This document shows positions 25,846-33,908 of a stretch of 64,000 nucleotides of DNA, piece after piece (within the stretch, counting starts at the first letter, position 1; the number at the start of each line of letters is the position of its first letter). The translations under genes were made by a program, and so were the position numbers. Below the pieces are notes generated by a model. The model saw only the letters and a list, made by a program, of their open reading frames with translations, did not search any database and had not been told where the DNA came from. This DNA is from Holophagales bacterium (GTDB lineage: Bacteria; Acidobacteriota; Thermoanaerobaculia; UBA5066), in the NCBI GenBank assembly GCA_016714815.1, contig JADKBZ010000001.1, positions 62,001-126,000 on the forward strand, read 5' to 3'.

Positions 25846-26534
25846 GCCGGAGTCCTTCTCCGCGACGACGTCGGGCAGACCGTCCGCGGCCTCGTGGCCG
25901 TGCCGGCAGGGACAGAGGCCGTGCTCACCCTTGAACCGTCAATCGAGGCGACGGGCGGCCGCGAGCGCGTGCGCCCCGACGACGAAGTACTCAGCGCCGG
26001 TCCGGCGCCAGCCGAGGCGAGCCGGCCCCGGTCCCCGCCCCGCAGGCCGGTATTCTCACCGCCGCTATCCGGGTCTCCCTGTACGACTCCTCCGAAGGCG
26101 GGCGACCGGCTGAGCGCCAGTCCCGGGCATCGACGATCACCCGCACGATCGACCCTCTCTCGTGGTCGCATGGCCGAACCCCGAACGGGCTCGTTCCGAG
26201 ATATGCGATGCCTCCGCAGAGGCAGCTCCGGGGATGGAGCTCGACGTATTCCCTTGCGACCCGTCCGGATCTCCCGACCTCGACCGGCGTTGTTGCCACG
26301 CGCCCCTCGCTCCTTCGGGATCTGAGCGGCCGTGGTCCCTACGCCGCTCGGAAGACCGACGGACTCATCCCCTGGAACTAAGCTGCGCGAGACTCGGATT
26401 ACTACAACAGCGTCGCGTTTCTTTTTCATTGGACCGGTGTGAAGGGACCCTTCGGCAGGCTCGAACGCCTCGTCGCCGGTACACACGCGAATGCGGCGCA
26501 CGGCGTGCCGAGGGCGACGGGTTCTGGGTGCTTC
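25846..26534. other. Gene-poor stretch at the right side of the island
   Basis: About 690 bp. A plus-strand frame open to TAA 26379 has no start codon or family motif and is not called. The second copy of the 33-bp motif begins exactly at that TAA. Confidence 0.4.
26379..26411 (-). repeat. Dispersed 33-bp motif, copy B (inverted)
   Basis: The plus strand reads TAAGCTGCGCGAGACTCGG and continues to ACTACAACAGC; it matches the reverse complement of 16352-16384 at 29 of 33 positions. Beyond it, TTTCTTTTTCA resembles the T-rich flank of copy A. Confidence 0.6.
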
Positions 26535-26690
26535 TCGCGAGCTCGGTGCGCTCCTCTTCGACCTTTCGGTCGACGACCTGTCGCCGCCGGAAGAGGTTTT
26601 CCAGATCGGAGTCGTTCCGGTCCGGATCGAGCTCCTCACGAGCGTCAGCGGCGTCAGGTTCGAGGAAGCGTGGGCATCCCGTCGAGTGCC
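26535..26690 (+). pseudogene. Fragment of a nucleotidyltransferase-like protein (DUF6036 type)
   Basis: The plus strand encodes ELGALLFDLSVDDLSPPEEV then FQIGVVPVRIELLTSVSGVRFEEAW, the middle of small nucleotidyltransferase-like proteins (pattern DLS-x-PGVVFQIGxPPxRIDxLTxIxGVxFEEAW) that often act as toxin or toxin-partner genes. The N-terminal catalytic part and the C-terminal LEDLIxNKRA part are missing. It ends 6 bp before the stop of the next, oppositely oriented gene. Family recalled, not searched. Confidence 0.6.
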
Positions 26691-26695
26691 AGGCG

Positions 26696-27343
26696 TCAGC
26701 CGTCCCGGTAGCGTTTCGCCGCCGCGAGGTCCTTCCGCAGCTCCCCGGCGTTGCGCCGCGGCCCGTAGCCGGGCGTGTCCCGCTGGATCCGCCAGCCCTC
26801 CTTCAGCGGGCCCGCGTCGACCGTGTCGAAGCCGAACGCGTCGAGCATCTCCGTGACGGTGGCCTTCGCGGACGGGTCGTCGCCCGCGATGACGAGGGCG
26901 CGGCGGTTCGGCGTGCCCGCCGGCTGCCCGTGCGTCGTGAGCTCCGCGGCGTAGATGTGGTTGAAGGCCTTGACCACCTTCGATTTCGGAAGGTGCGCCT
27001 GCAGGAGCTCGGACGTCGTCGTCGACTCGTCGTCGAGCTCGGGGATCTGCCCGTCGCGCCCGGGGTAGTAGTTGTTCGTGTCGATGACCAGCTTGCCGGC
27101 CAGGGGCTCCACGGGCACGCTGCCGATGTTCCTGAGAGGAATCGTCACGACGACGAGGTCTCCCCCGTCTGCCGCCTCGGCCGCCGTGACGGCGCGGGCC
27201 TGCGGGCCGAGCTCCTGCACGAGCGCCGCGAGCGTCTCGGGGCCCCGCGAGTTGCTGATCAGAACGCCGTAGCCGTGCGCCACCGCGAGGCGCGCGACCT
27301 GGCTTCCGATATGACCTGCTCCGATGATTCCGATCGTCTTCAT
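26696..27343 (-). CDS. NADPH-dependent F420 reductase-like oxidoreductase
   Basis: 215 residues. The N-terminal Rossmann fold carries GIIGAGHIGSQVARL (GxGxxG near residues 7-12) and ISNSRGPETL at the end of beta-2, where Asn-Ser-Arg favours NADP(H). The continuing pattern VVTIPL ... VIDTNNYYPGRDG ... VKAFNHIYAAELTTHG is that of the F420_oxidored (PF03807) family of small NAD(P)-binding proteins. Members either reduce F420 with NADPH or act on other substrates; no other F420 gene is visible, so the substrate is open. It marks the return to intact genes at the right edge of the island and appears monocistronic. Confidence 0.85.
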   Translation of the reverse strand: MKTIGIIGAGHIGSQVARLAVAHGYGVLISNSRGPETLAALVQELGPQARAVTAAEAADGGDLVVVTIPLRNIGSVPVEPLAGKLVIDTNNYYPGRDGQIPELDDESTTTSELLQAHLPKSKVVKAFNHIYAAELTTHGQPAGTPNRRALVIAGDDPSAKATVTEMLDAFGFDTVDAGPLKEGWRIQRDTPGYGPRRNAGELRKDLAAAKRYRDG

Positions 27344-27515
27344 GAGCGGGATGGTGTCATGGACGCCGGTCAGATGGTCCCGCCCGATTCCGACGGGGCC
27401 GCGTGGTCCTTCCTTGACGAAACCGCCCGCGAGAGCAAGGATTCGACGGTTTCTCCGGCAGGCTCTCAGGTCGATCCGGGCGGGGCGAGTCCCAGACCGA
27501 GCGGAAAGGGTGGCG

Positions 27516-27953
27516 ATGGCCTACACGATTACGGTCTCCCCCGACGGGGCGTTCATCGTCATCACGGTCACCGGATCGTTGACCGCCGAGCTCGCCGCGA
27601 GTTTCTCGCCCGAAGCGAACGCGTTGAGTCGTTCACTCGGCATCCGAAACGTCCTGATGGACGTTACGGCCGCAGTGAACTCCGACGAGACCTACCAGTC
27701 CTACGACTTCGCGTACCGGAGTCTCCCTCGGCTCTCCGATCCGCAAGCGCCCCTTCGGGTCGTGGCCGTGGTCAGGCCGGAGGATCGCTCCCACGATTTC
27801 GTGGTCCTGGCCATGAGGAACGCGGGCTTCAACATGGAGATCTTCAGGGATCGAGCCGCGGCCGAGATCCGCTTGAAAGAGCCACAGACGCCACCTTCCG
27901 AGAGCCAGCCCGGAGAGACCCCACCCTTCTACTCTTTCGGCGAAGACGATTGA
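27516..27953 (+). CDS. STAS/SpoIIAA-like protein
   Basis: 145 residues from ATG 27516 (MAYTITVSPDGAFIVITVTG), preceded by GGAAAGGG. The strand-helix order (FIVITVTGSLTAELAASFSP, NVLMDVTAAVNSDET, LRVVAVVRPEDRSHDFVVLA, MEIFRDRAAAEIRL) fits the SpoIIAA-like STAS fold, in which a central strand, LMDVT here, precedes the potential phosphorylation helix. STAS proteins often bind nucleotides or partner kinases. The last ~20 residues are Pro/Glu-rich. No anti-sigma factor or kinase gene is adjacent, so the partner is unknown. Confidence 0.65.
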   Translation: MAYTITVSPDGAFIVITVTGSLTAELAASFSPEANALSRSLGIRNVLMDVTAAVNSDETYQSYDFAYRSLPRLSDPQAPLRVVAVVRPEDRSHDFVVLAMRNAGFNMEIFRDRAAAEIRLKEPQTPPSESQPGETPPFYSFGEDD

Positions 27954-28047
27954 CGCGGGAGGGTGACGGGCCGGGAAACGGCGTCTCCTGCTTTCGGTTC
28001 GATCGACCCGTCCCGATCCCGGGTTCGTCCGCCGGGTGCCGCGCACG

Positions 28048-30705
28048 TCAGTCGGACGCGAACGTCTCCCGGTCCACGATCGCAAGCGGCTGGCCGGGCG
28101 CACCGTGGTACTCGCGCGAGCGGCCGGTGACGGTGTCGGTCACGGTGAGCGTGAGCGGGTCGTCCGTGAGAGTGGAGACCGCGATCCAGTAGCGCCCGTT
28201 CACGCTGCGCCCGTCGAGGACCCTGGCGACCGCGTCGGGGATCTGGTTCCAGTCGAACCAGAACCAGCCCGATCTCGTCGTGAGCGGCTCCGCGTGCCCG
28301 GCGGCGCCCGCTCGGGCGGCGCGGACGGCGAAGCGCCCCTTCTCGAGGCAGAGCGTCTGGCCCGCCTCGCGGCACGCGCCCCACTCCTCGTAGCGGAACG
28401 CGCCGGGAAGCGAGTCCGTGGCGCCGTCGGGGTTCGTGACGGCGACGTCGGCCGGACCGGCGGCGTGGGTGGGCGTGCGGATGCGGAGCGTCCGTGCGTC
28501 GAGAAGCTCTACGGATTGCGGCGGGGCGCCTCCGACCGTGACGCGCGTCCCGGCGCCGAAGCCCTCACCCGAGAGGGCGACGAGCGTGCCGCCCGCGATC
28601 GATCCCGAGGCGGGCGCGACGCGGTCCAGGCGGAGAGGAGCGGAGAGCGGAAGGGCCCAGGCCTGAAGGACCGTATCCGCGTAGAGCATCGGGACCGCGC
28701 GGCGGTCGAGGAGCAGCCTGCGGACCGACACGTCGCCGAGCCCCTCGCCGAACCGCTCCCAGGTGGCGCCGGCGTCCGTCGTCCGGAAGACGCCCCCCTC
28801 GACGTGGGTCGCGGGGAGAAAGAAGAGAGTGTCGACGCGGTTCGCGGAGAGGTAGAGGGTCCCCGGCGCGTGAGGGTCGGCGACGAGCGCGGTCACGGCC
28901 GGGCCCCGCCCGCCGGAGCGCGGGAGGTTCGCGGTGACGTCCGTCCAGGTCCTCCCGTCATCGCGGGTCGCGAAGACCCCGATCCCCCGCGTCGCCACGG
29001 TGACCGTGCCGGTCGCGGCGTCGATCGCGATCGCCGAGATCGTGGACTCGGTGCTCGTCGGCGCCGACGGGAGTGGGAGCGACTCCCAGGTACCGCCGCG
29101 ATACCGGAAGAGGCCTTGCCCCGCGGCCCACACCACGGCCGGATCGCGTGGGTCGAAGAGAACCTGGTGAATCACCCGCTGGCCCGCATCGGGCGCGAAA
29201 GAGATGGCCGAGAAGGTCGCTCCGCCGTCGGTGCTCCGCGCCAGGACGGTTGCGGGGAGGACGGCGGAGAGCTCCTGTCGGATCGGGAACCCCTGCGGGA
29301 CCTCGTGCGCGGCGACCCACACTTCGGACGGATCGGAAGGGTGGACCGAGAGCGCGGTGGGCTCGGCGAAGCTCTCCGTCCCCGGGCGGGACCAGCTCGC
29401 GCCGCCGTCGGTGCTGCGGAGGAGGGCGCCGTCGTACGCGTAGATCACGCCTCCGGCCGTGGCGAGGAAATCGTGCCGGCCACAGAGCGTCCCGGCGGCG
29501 GGGTCCCGCTGCCAGGATCTTCCCCCGTCGCTCGAGCGGAAGGGGCCGTTGTCGGTCGAGAGCAGCAGCGACGCCGGGCCGGTCGGGTCGAGGGCCAGGG
29601 CGCCCGGGAGCTTGCCGGTGGGCGGGAGCGGCGTCCAGGTGTCGCCGAGGTCTCTGGAGACGAACGCCCCGCGCGCCGTTACGAGACAGAGGTTCGCACC
29701 GTCGTCCGCGACGAGGAAGCCGCCGCGAATGGCGCGCTGCTCGGGGCTGCAACCGGGCAGCGTCGGTATCGGGAGCGTCTCCCAGGCGAGGCTCCCCTGT
29801 TTCTTGCGCCACAGGGCGCTGCCGTCCCAGGCGTGCGCGAAGGCCGTCGCCGTTCGCGGCTCGAGCGCCCACTCCACGTCGAGCCGCTCGAAGGCCTCGC
29901 CACCCGGCACGTTCCACGTGGCTCCGCCGTCGGTCGAGCGCGCGACGCCCGTCTTCGTGATGACTTCGAAGCTCGAGGGCGTCGTGGGATCCACGGCCAG
30001 GATCCTCGCCCCCGGCAACGTCGCCAGTTCCGAGACGTGCGTCCAGGTGCCGCCGGGATCGTCGGCGCACGTGAGCCACGGGTGCCCGCCCCCCTCCCAC
30101 GTCACGGCGCAGAGCCTCCCGGGGCGCCCCGAGTCGAACGCCAGGGCCGAGGCCCCCTTCACCGCGAGGGGATGCCAGGTCGCGCCGGCGTCGGTGCTGC
30201 GCTGGACGAAGGAGTCGTCGAAGAGGTGGCGGTAGACGACGTCGGCGTTCCCTGGCGAGACGAGCATCGGCCCGACGCGCCCCTGGCCGGTCTGGTTCCA
30301 CGTGCCTCCGCCATCGGTGCTGCGGAAGACGCCGGCGTCGAAGGCGCCGGCGGGGCTCAGGAACGTGCCGGCGGCATAGATGAACCGCGGGTCGGTGGGA
30401 CTGAACGCGACCCAGGGGGTGTCGCGGAACGGCGGAAGAGCGAGATCCTTCCACGCGCGACCGCCGTCGCCGCTCCAGACGAGGTTCTCCACCCACGCGG
30501 CGGCGTCGGAGGAAAAGGGGCTCGGAACGGCGGCGATGAGCACGTCCGGCGAGCCGGGTCGGAGAGCGACGAGGCGCATCGCCCCTCCGTCCGGCCCGAT
30601 CTCCCGCCAGCGCGGAGAGTCGGAGAGCGCCGCGTTGGAAAAGGCGAGGGCGACTGCGAGGACAGACAGAAGACTCGAGGACGTCGTGCGCACGGACCCT
30701 CCCAT
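28048..30705 (-). CDS. Secreted BNR-repeat beta-propeller protein with IPT/TIG domain
   Basis: 885 residues. A signal peptide (SSSLLSVLAVALAFSNAALS) is followed by about 10 Asp-box/BNR motifs of the form STDGGATW (FRSTDGGGTW, RSTDGGATW, SSDGGRSW, TTDAGATW), giving a two-propeller Vps10/sialidase-like fold. No sialidase catalytic residues are evident, so binding rather than hydrolysis is likely. Near residue 690 an IPT/TIG Ig-like domain appears (PASGSIAGGTLVALSGEGFG). The C-terminal ~110 residues form another beta-rich part ending AIVDRETFASD. Its ATG directly follows the TGA of the upstream membrane gene (TGAATG), so the two are translationally coupled. Confidence 0.85.
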   Translation of the reverse strand: MGGSVRTTSSSLLSVLAVALAFSNAALSDSPRWREIGPDGGAMRLVALRPGSPDVLIAAVPSPFSSDAAAWVENLVWSGDGGRAWKDLALPPFRDTPWVAFSPTDPRFIYAAGTFLSPAGAFDAGVFRSTDGGGTWNQTGQGRVGPMLVSPGNADVVYRHLFDDSFVQRSTDAGATWHPLAVKGASALAFDSGRPGRLCAVTWEGGGHPWLTCADDPGGTWTHVSELATLPGARILAVDPTTPSSFEVITKTGVARSTDGGATWNVPGGEAFERLDVEWALEPRTATAFAHAWDGSALWRKKQGSLAWETLPIPTLPGCSPEQRAIRGGFLVADDGANLCLVTARGAFVSRDLGDTWTPLPPTGKLPGALALDPTGPASLLLSTDNGPFRSSDGGRSWQRDPAAGTLCGRHDFLATAGGVIYAYDGALLRSTDGGASWSRPGTESFAEPTALSVHPSDPSEVWVAAHEVPQGFPIRQELSAVLPATVLARSTDGGATFSAISFAPDAGQRVIHQVLFDPRDPAVVWAAGQGLFRYRGGTWESLPLPSAPTSTESTISAIAIDAATGTVTVATRGIGVFATRDDGRTWTDVTANLPRSGGRGPAVTALVADPHAPGTLYLSANRVDTLFFLPATHVEGGVFRTTDAGATWERFGEGLGDVSVRRLLLDRRAVPMLYADTVLQAWALPLSAPLRLDRVAPASGSIAGGTLVALSGEGFGAGTRVTVGGAPPQSVELLDARTLRIRTPTHAAGPADVAVTNPDGATDSLPGAFRYEEWGACREAGQTLCLEKGRFAVRAARAGAAGHAEPLTTRSGWFWFDWNQIPDAVARVLDGRSVNGRYWIAVSTLTDDPLTLTVTDTVTGRSREYHGAPGQPLAIVDRETFASD

Positions 30706-33153
30706 TCAGGGAATGTCGAGAACGCGGCGAACCCAACGCGCCGGGCGAAGCCTCCCCCCGAGGAGCACCACGAGGGTCAGCGCGGCGAGAGCCGAGATCG
30801 CGAGCCCGGCCCTCCATCCGGGAGGCAGGTAGGTCAGCGTGACCTTCGCGACGCTCCCGGGGACGGCGACCCCGACGAGCGCGCCGTCGACCCGGAGCGT
30901 CCGGAGCGGGCCGTCCGGACCCCTCGCCTCCCAGCCGGGTGAGGCCGGAACGGAGGACGCGAGAAGGCGATCGCCCGCCTCACGCGACGTCGGGATCTCG
31001 ACCTCGAACCTCCCGGCGTGCGGCCGACGGATCCGCGGAACGATCCCCCGCCCGTCGCGGGACGCCGACAGCGCGGCGCCCGCCGCTCCGTCGACCACCA
31101 CGGTCCAGGGAGTGGCGAGGCGTTCCAGGGCCGCCTTCGTTTCTCCGCTCGCCACCCGTTCGATCTCCGAGGGGAGAAAGAACCGCGGCAGGGCCGTCGG
31201 GTTTCGCCAGAGCGTCATCTCGCCGGGGCGCTCGGCGGCGATCCGGAGGAAGCGGGGTGCCGGAGGCTTCTCGCCCATGGTCGCGACGACCTGCACGCCC
31301 AGGAGGTCGAGGAGCGGATGGTCGAGGCGGTCGACGCCGTCGAAATAGTTCTTCGTCCCCGGGTGATAGCCGAGAGCCACTTCGAGCAGGTCGAGCAGCT
31401 CCTTCGGCGCCATCGGATCGTGAGGGCGCGGATCCTCGAGTCCGTAGACCGAGCCGAGCCCGGGATAGAGGGAGTAGTCCGTCGCGAGGAACCGGCCGGG
31501 GGGATCCCCACCTCTCTCCGCCTCGCGGCGCGCGAGCGCGAGGAAATCGGATGGGGGGTAGAACGACGGCGGCCGCCCCTCCGGGAGCTGGAGCCGCGCC
31601 CAGGGGCCAAGGTCTCCGAGGGTCACGGCGAGGAGGAGAAGAAGCGCCGCCGGGGAGGCGGACCGCAGGATAGGGGCGCGGGCGAGCGGGCCGCTCGCGA
31701 GACGACCCAGGAGACAGGCGGCGCCGGCCGCCCCCCAGGCGAGAAGGGAAGCGCGATCGTGGCTCCGGAGGAGAGCGAGGATCGCGACCGCCAGGAAGAC
31801 CGCCCAGGGCCCGAGCCCTTCGCGACGGTCGCGGAGCCGTTCGGAGCCGAGAGCCCCGGCGATTCCGAGAAAGAGCGCGACCAGCGGGAGGAATCGTTCC
31901 CAGGCGGGAACCCGGATCCACGGGACGACCCAGAGGAGCTTCATGACGGGGATCGGCTGCATGGCGACGAAGAGGCAGGCCGCCGCCACCAGGGCGGCGA
32001 CGCGCCCCGTGGCACGCCTGCGGGAGGCGAGCGCGGCGAGCGCTCCGCCGAGGCCGATCACGCCCGCGTAGGCAGAGAGCGCATCCGGCCAGGGAACGCC
32101 CTTCCCTTCGGGATCGTAGGGTCGCCCGAAGGCCCGCGGTCCGGAAAGGGCCTCGGGGGCCCGGCCCCACGGGGGCGGGAACAACGAGGACGGGAACCGG
32201 CCCTCCCCCGAAGCCTTCGACGGTGCGGGCGATTCCTGGCGCTCGAGCGAACGCTGCGACGAGGACGCCACGACCGTGAAGGGGATCAGGAGAGGGGCCG
32301 CGAGCCCCGCGCCGAAGAGAACCGCGGCCGCCGCCCGAACGAGGGCCGGAAGCGGGCTCCGTCCCCTTCTCCGCACGAGAAAGGCCAGGAGCATCGAGGC
32401 CAGCGTGCCGAACAGGGCCGTCTCGGGATGGCCCGACGCGAGGAGGGCCACCACCGAGCCGACCGTCGCGGCAAACGCGGTCCGGTCCGGTCTCCGGACG
32501 AGGACCACCATCCCCGCCGCCACCCACGGCACCCAGGCGACCGCCGTCGAGAGCGGGAAGAGGCCCCACGGCTGGATCGCGCCGGAGAGGGTCACGAGGG
32601 CTCCGGCGACGAGCGCCGTTCCCCGCCTCGCTCCGAGAAGGAGGGCCAGCACCGCCGCGCCGTGGAACGCCACGATCATCTTGACGAGAAGAGAGACGAG
32701 CAGATAGCGGTCCAGCGGGAAGAGGCGCGCGACGAGGGCAACGGGAGAGAGAGCGCCCGCCTGGGGGTTCGCCCAGGGGGAGCTCCCTCCGCCGATCCGA
32801 TCGGACCAGAGAGGGAGCCTGCCGCCCGCGAACGACCTGCGGACCTCGAGCTCCCAGGGAATCAGCTGAAAGACGGTGTCGTTCAGCTGTCCGTGCGGGT
32901 CTCTGGGCGACGGACGGGAGAGGCCGGGAATCTGGTTCTCGAGAGGAACGGTCGGAATGGGGATCGGGTCGCCATCGATCCACGGAGCGAGGAGGAGGAA
33001 GGGGATCGCGACGGCGAGCAGCAGGGGCCCGATTCCGACCCGGATCCGGTAGGCCCGGGCGAGGAGCCCGAGCATCGCGCTCGCGGCTCCCGCGACGAGG
33101 ACGAGGATCGGAAGAAAGGCGACCGCGCCGGATCCGGCGGCGAGACCAGACAT
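30706..33153 (-). CDS. Large multi-TM membrane protein (YfhO-like, GT-C type)
   Basis: 815 residues from ATG 33153 (MSGLAAGSGAVAFLPILVLV); the frame is open further upstream but those residues are Arg-rich. About 12-14 transmembrane helices fill the first 560 residues. The loop after the first helices, NDTVFQLIPWELEVRRSFAGG-RLPLW, followed by NPQAGALSPV, resembles YfhO and related GT-C glycosyltransferases, which use polyprenyl-phosphate sugars. The C-terminal ~200 residues are extracytoplasmic, with a final helix (AGLAISALAALTLVVLLGG). It is coupled to the downstream BNR protein, which it might modify or export; this is inference. Divergent from the lipoprotein at 33350. Confidence 0.7.
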   Translation of the reverse strand: MSGLAAGSGAVAFLPILVLVAGAASAMLGLLARAYRIRVGIGPLLLAVAIPFLLLAPWIDGDPIPIPTVPLENQIPGLSRPSPRDPHGQLNDTVFQLIPWELEVRRSFAGGRLPLWSDRIGGGSSPWANPQAGALSPVALVARLFPLDRYLLVSLLVKMIVAFHGAAVLALLLGARRGTALVAGALVTLSGAIQPWGLFPLSTAVAWVPWVAAGMVVLVRRPDRTAFAATVGSVVALLASGHPETALFGTLASMLLAFLVRRRGRSPLPALVRAAAAVLFGAGLAAPLLIPFTVVASSSQRSLERQESPAPSKASGEGRFPSSLFPPPWGRAPEALSGPRAFGRPYDPEGKGVPWPDALSAYAGVIGLGGALAALASRRRATGRVAALVAAACLFVAMQPIPVMKLLWVVPWIRVPAWERFLPLVALFLGIAGALGSERLRDRREGLGPWAVFLAVAILALLRSHDRASLLAWGAAGAACLLGRLASGPLARAPILRSASPAALLLLLAVTLGDLGPWARLQLPEGRPPSFYPPSDFLALARREAERGGDPPGRFLATDYSLYPGLGSVYGLEDPRPHDPMAPKELLDLLEVALGYHPGTKNYFDGVDRLDHPLLDLLGVQVVATMGEKPPAPRFLRIAAERPGEMTLWRNPTALPRFFLPSEIERVASGETKAALERLATPWTVVVDGAAGAALSASRDGRGIVPRIRRPHAGRFEVEIPTSREAGDRLLASSVPASPGWEARGPDGPLRTLRVDGALVGVAVPGSVAKVTLTYLPPGWRAGLAISALAALTLVVLLGGRLRPARWVRRVLDIP

Positions 33154-33349
33154 GAGGGCTCTCCAATCGACAGGCTCGTTCCGGCCGCCCTCTCCGAGGC
33201 GGACTCGCCGAAACGCCGTTCCCGAAAGCAGTCTACCCGGCCCGTTTTCCGCGCCGTCGCCTCGCGAACGTCCGGGAACGAGGGCAGTACCTGCGGGCGC
33301 GCTTTTTGCGTGGCCACGACGGACGTACTGCACGTCTCCGGAGGTGTCC

Positions 33350-33799
33350 ATGCGCCTGCGCCTCGTCGCCGCCCTCGGGGTCCTCCTGCTATCGCTCGGG
33401 TGCGATCACCCCACGCCGACAGAGAGTCCCCTCGCCGGGTCGGTCGTGAACCTCTACGCAAACTTCGAGAACGCCGAGGCTTCTCCCACGGTTCTGCGCT
33501 ACCAGTGCTTCCTCGATGGCGTCGCCATCTCCCCCGAGGTGACGTTCTCGACGCCCCAGGCGTCGATCGCGGCCGCGGGAACGATCGACGCTCTCGGTCC
33601 CGGCCGTCACGACTTCAGTGTTCGGATCCTCGACCAGGTCGGCTCGCCGACGACCTATCGCCTGACGAACGTCGGCTGGACCCGCGTCGTCACCGACAAC
33701 GGAGTGCAGACGACTCCTGCCTCCTCCGGGGGGACGGCCAACAGCCTGCACACCATCCGCACGGGAGAGAGCATTTCCTGGGTGTTCACGGAACGTTGA
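33350..33799 (+). CDS. Small putative lipoprotein
   Basis: 149 residues from ATG 33350, with GGAGG 5 bases upstream. The signal MRLRLVAALGVLLLSLGC is a lipobox with Cys at residue 18. The mature part has a beta-sandwich look (SVVNLYANFENAEASPTVLR, YQCFLDGVAISPEVTF, GRHDFSVRILDQVGSPTTYR) like small Ig-type domains. No enzyme motif is seen. Converges on the TonB receptor gene, from which it is separated by a shared hairpin. Confidence 0.75.
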   Translation: MRLRLVAALGVLLLSLGCDHPTPTESPLAGSVVNLYANFENAEASPTVLRYQCFLDGVAISPEVTFSTPQASIAAAGTIDALGPGRHDFSVRILDQVGSPTTYRLTNVGWTRVVTDNGVQTTPASSGGTANSLHTIRTGESISWVFTER

Positions 33800-33859
33800 T
33801 CCGGGAAGGCCCCCCGGCCTCGCTCCGCTCGCCGGGCTCCGCGTACCGGCCGTTCCACG

Positions 33860-33886
33860 AAAAAGGGGGGGCCGAAGCCCCCCCTT
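33860..33886 (-). terminator. Rho-independent terminator of the TonB receptor gene
   Basis: On the minus strand AAGGGGGGCTTCGGCCCCCC is followed by TTTTT: a 7-bp G/C stem, TTCG-type loop and T-run, 23 bp after the receptor stop. In the plus direction the same stem is preceded by the A-run and has only a short T-stretch, so it may also end the lipoprotein transcript weakly. Confidence 0.9.
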
Positions 33887-33908
33887 GATTCGCCATTGGA
33901 GGCGAGGA

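Noticed and set aside
25970..26381. Plus-strand open frame ending at TAA 26379
   Set aside because: It has no start codon, no family motif and irregular codon choice; coding nature is not supported.
28036..30942. Very long open frames on the plus strand opposite the BNR and YfhO-like genes
   Set aside because: They are Arg/Gly/Glu-rich shadows caused by high third-position GC; the minus strand encodes coherent domains and signal peptides.
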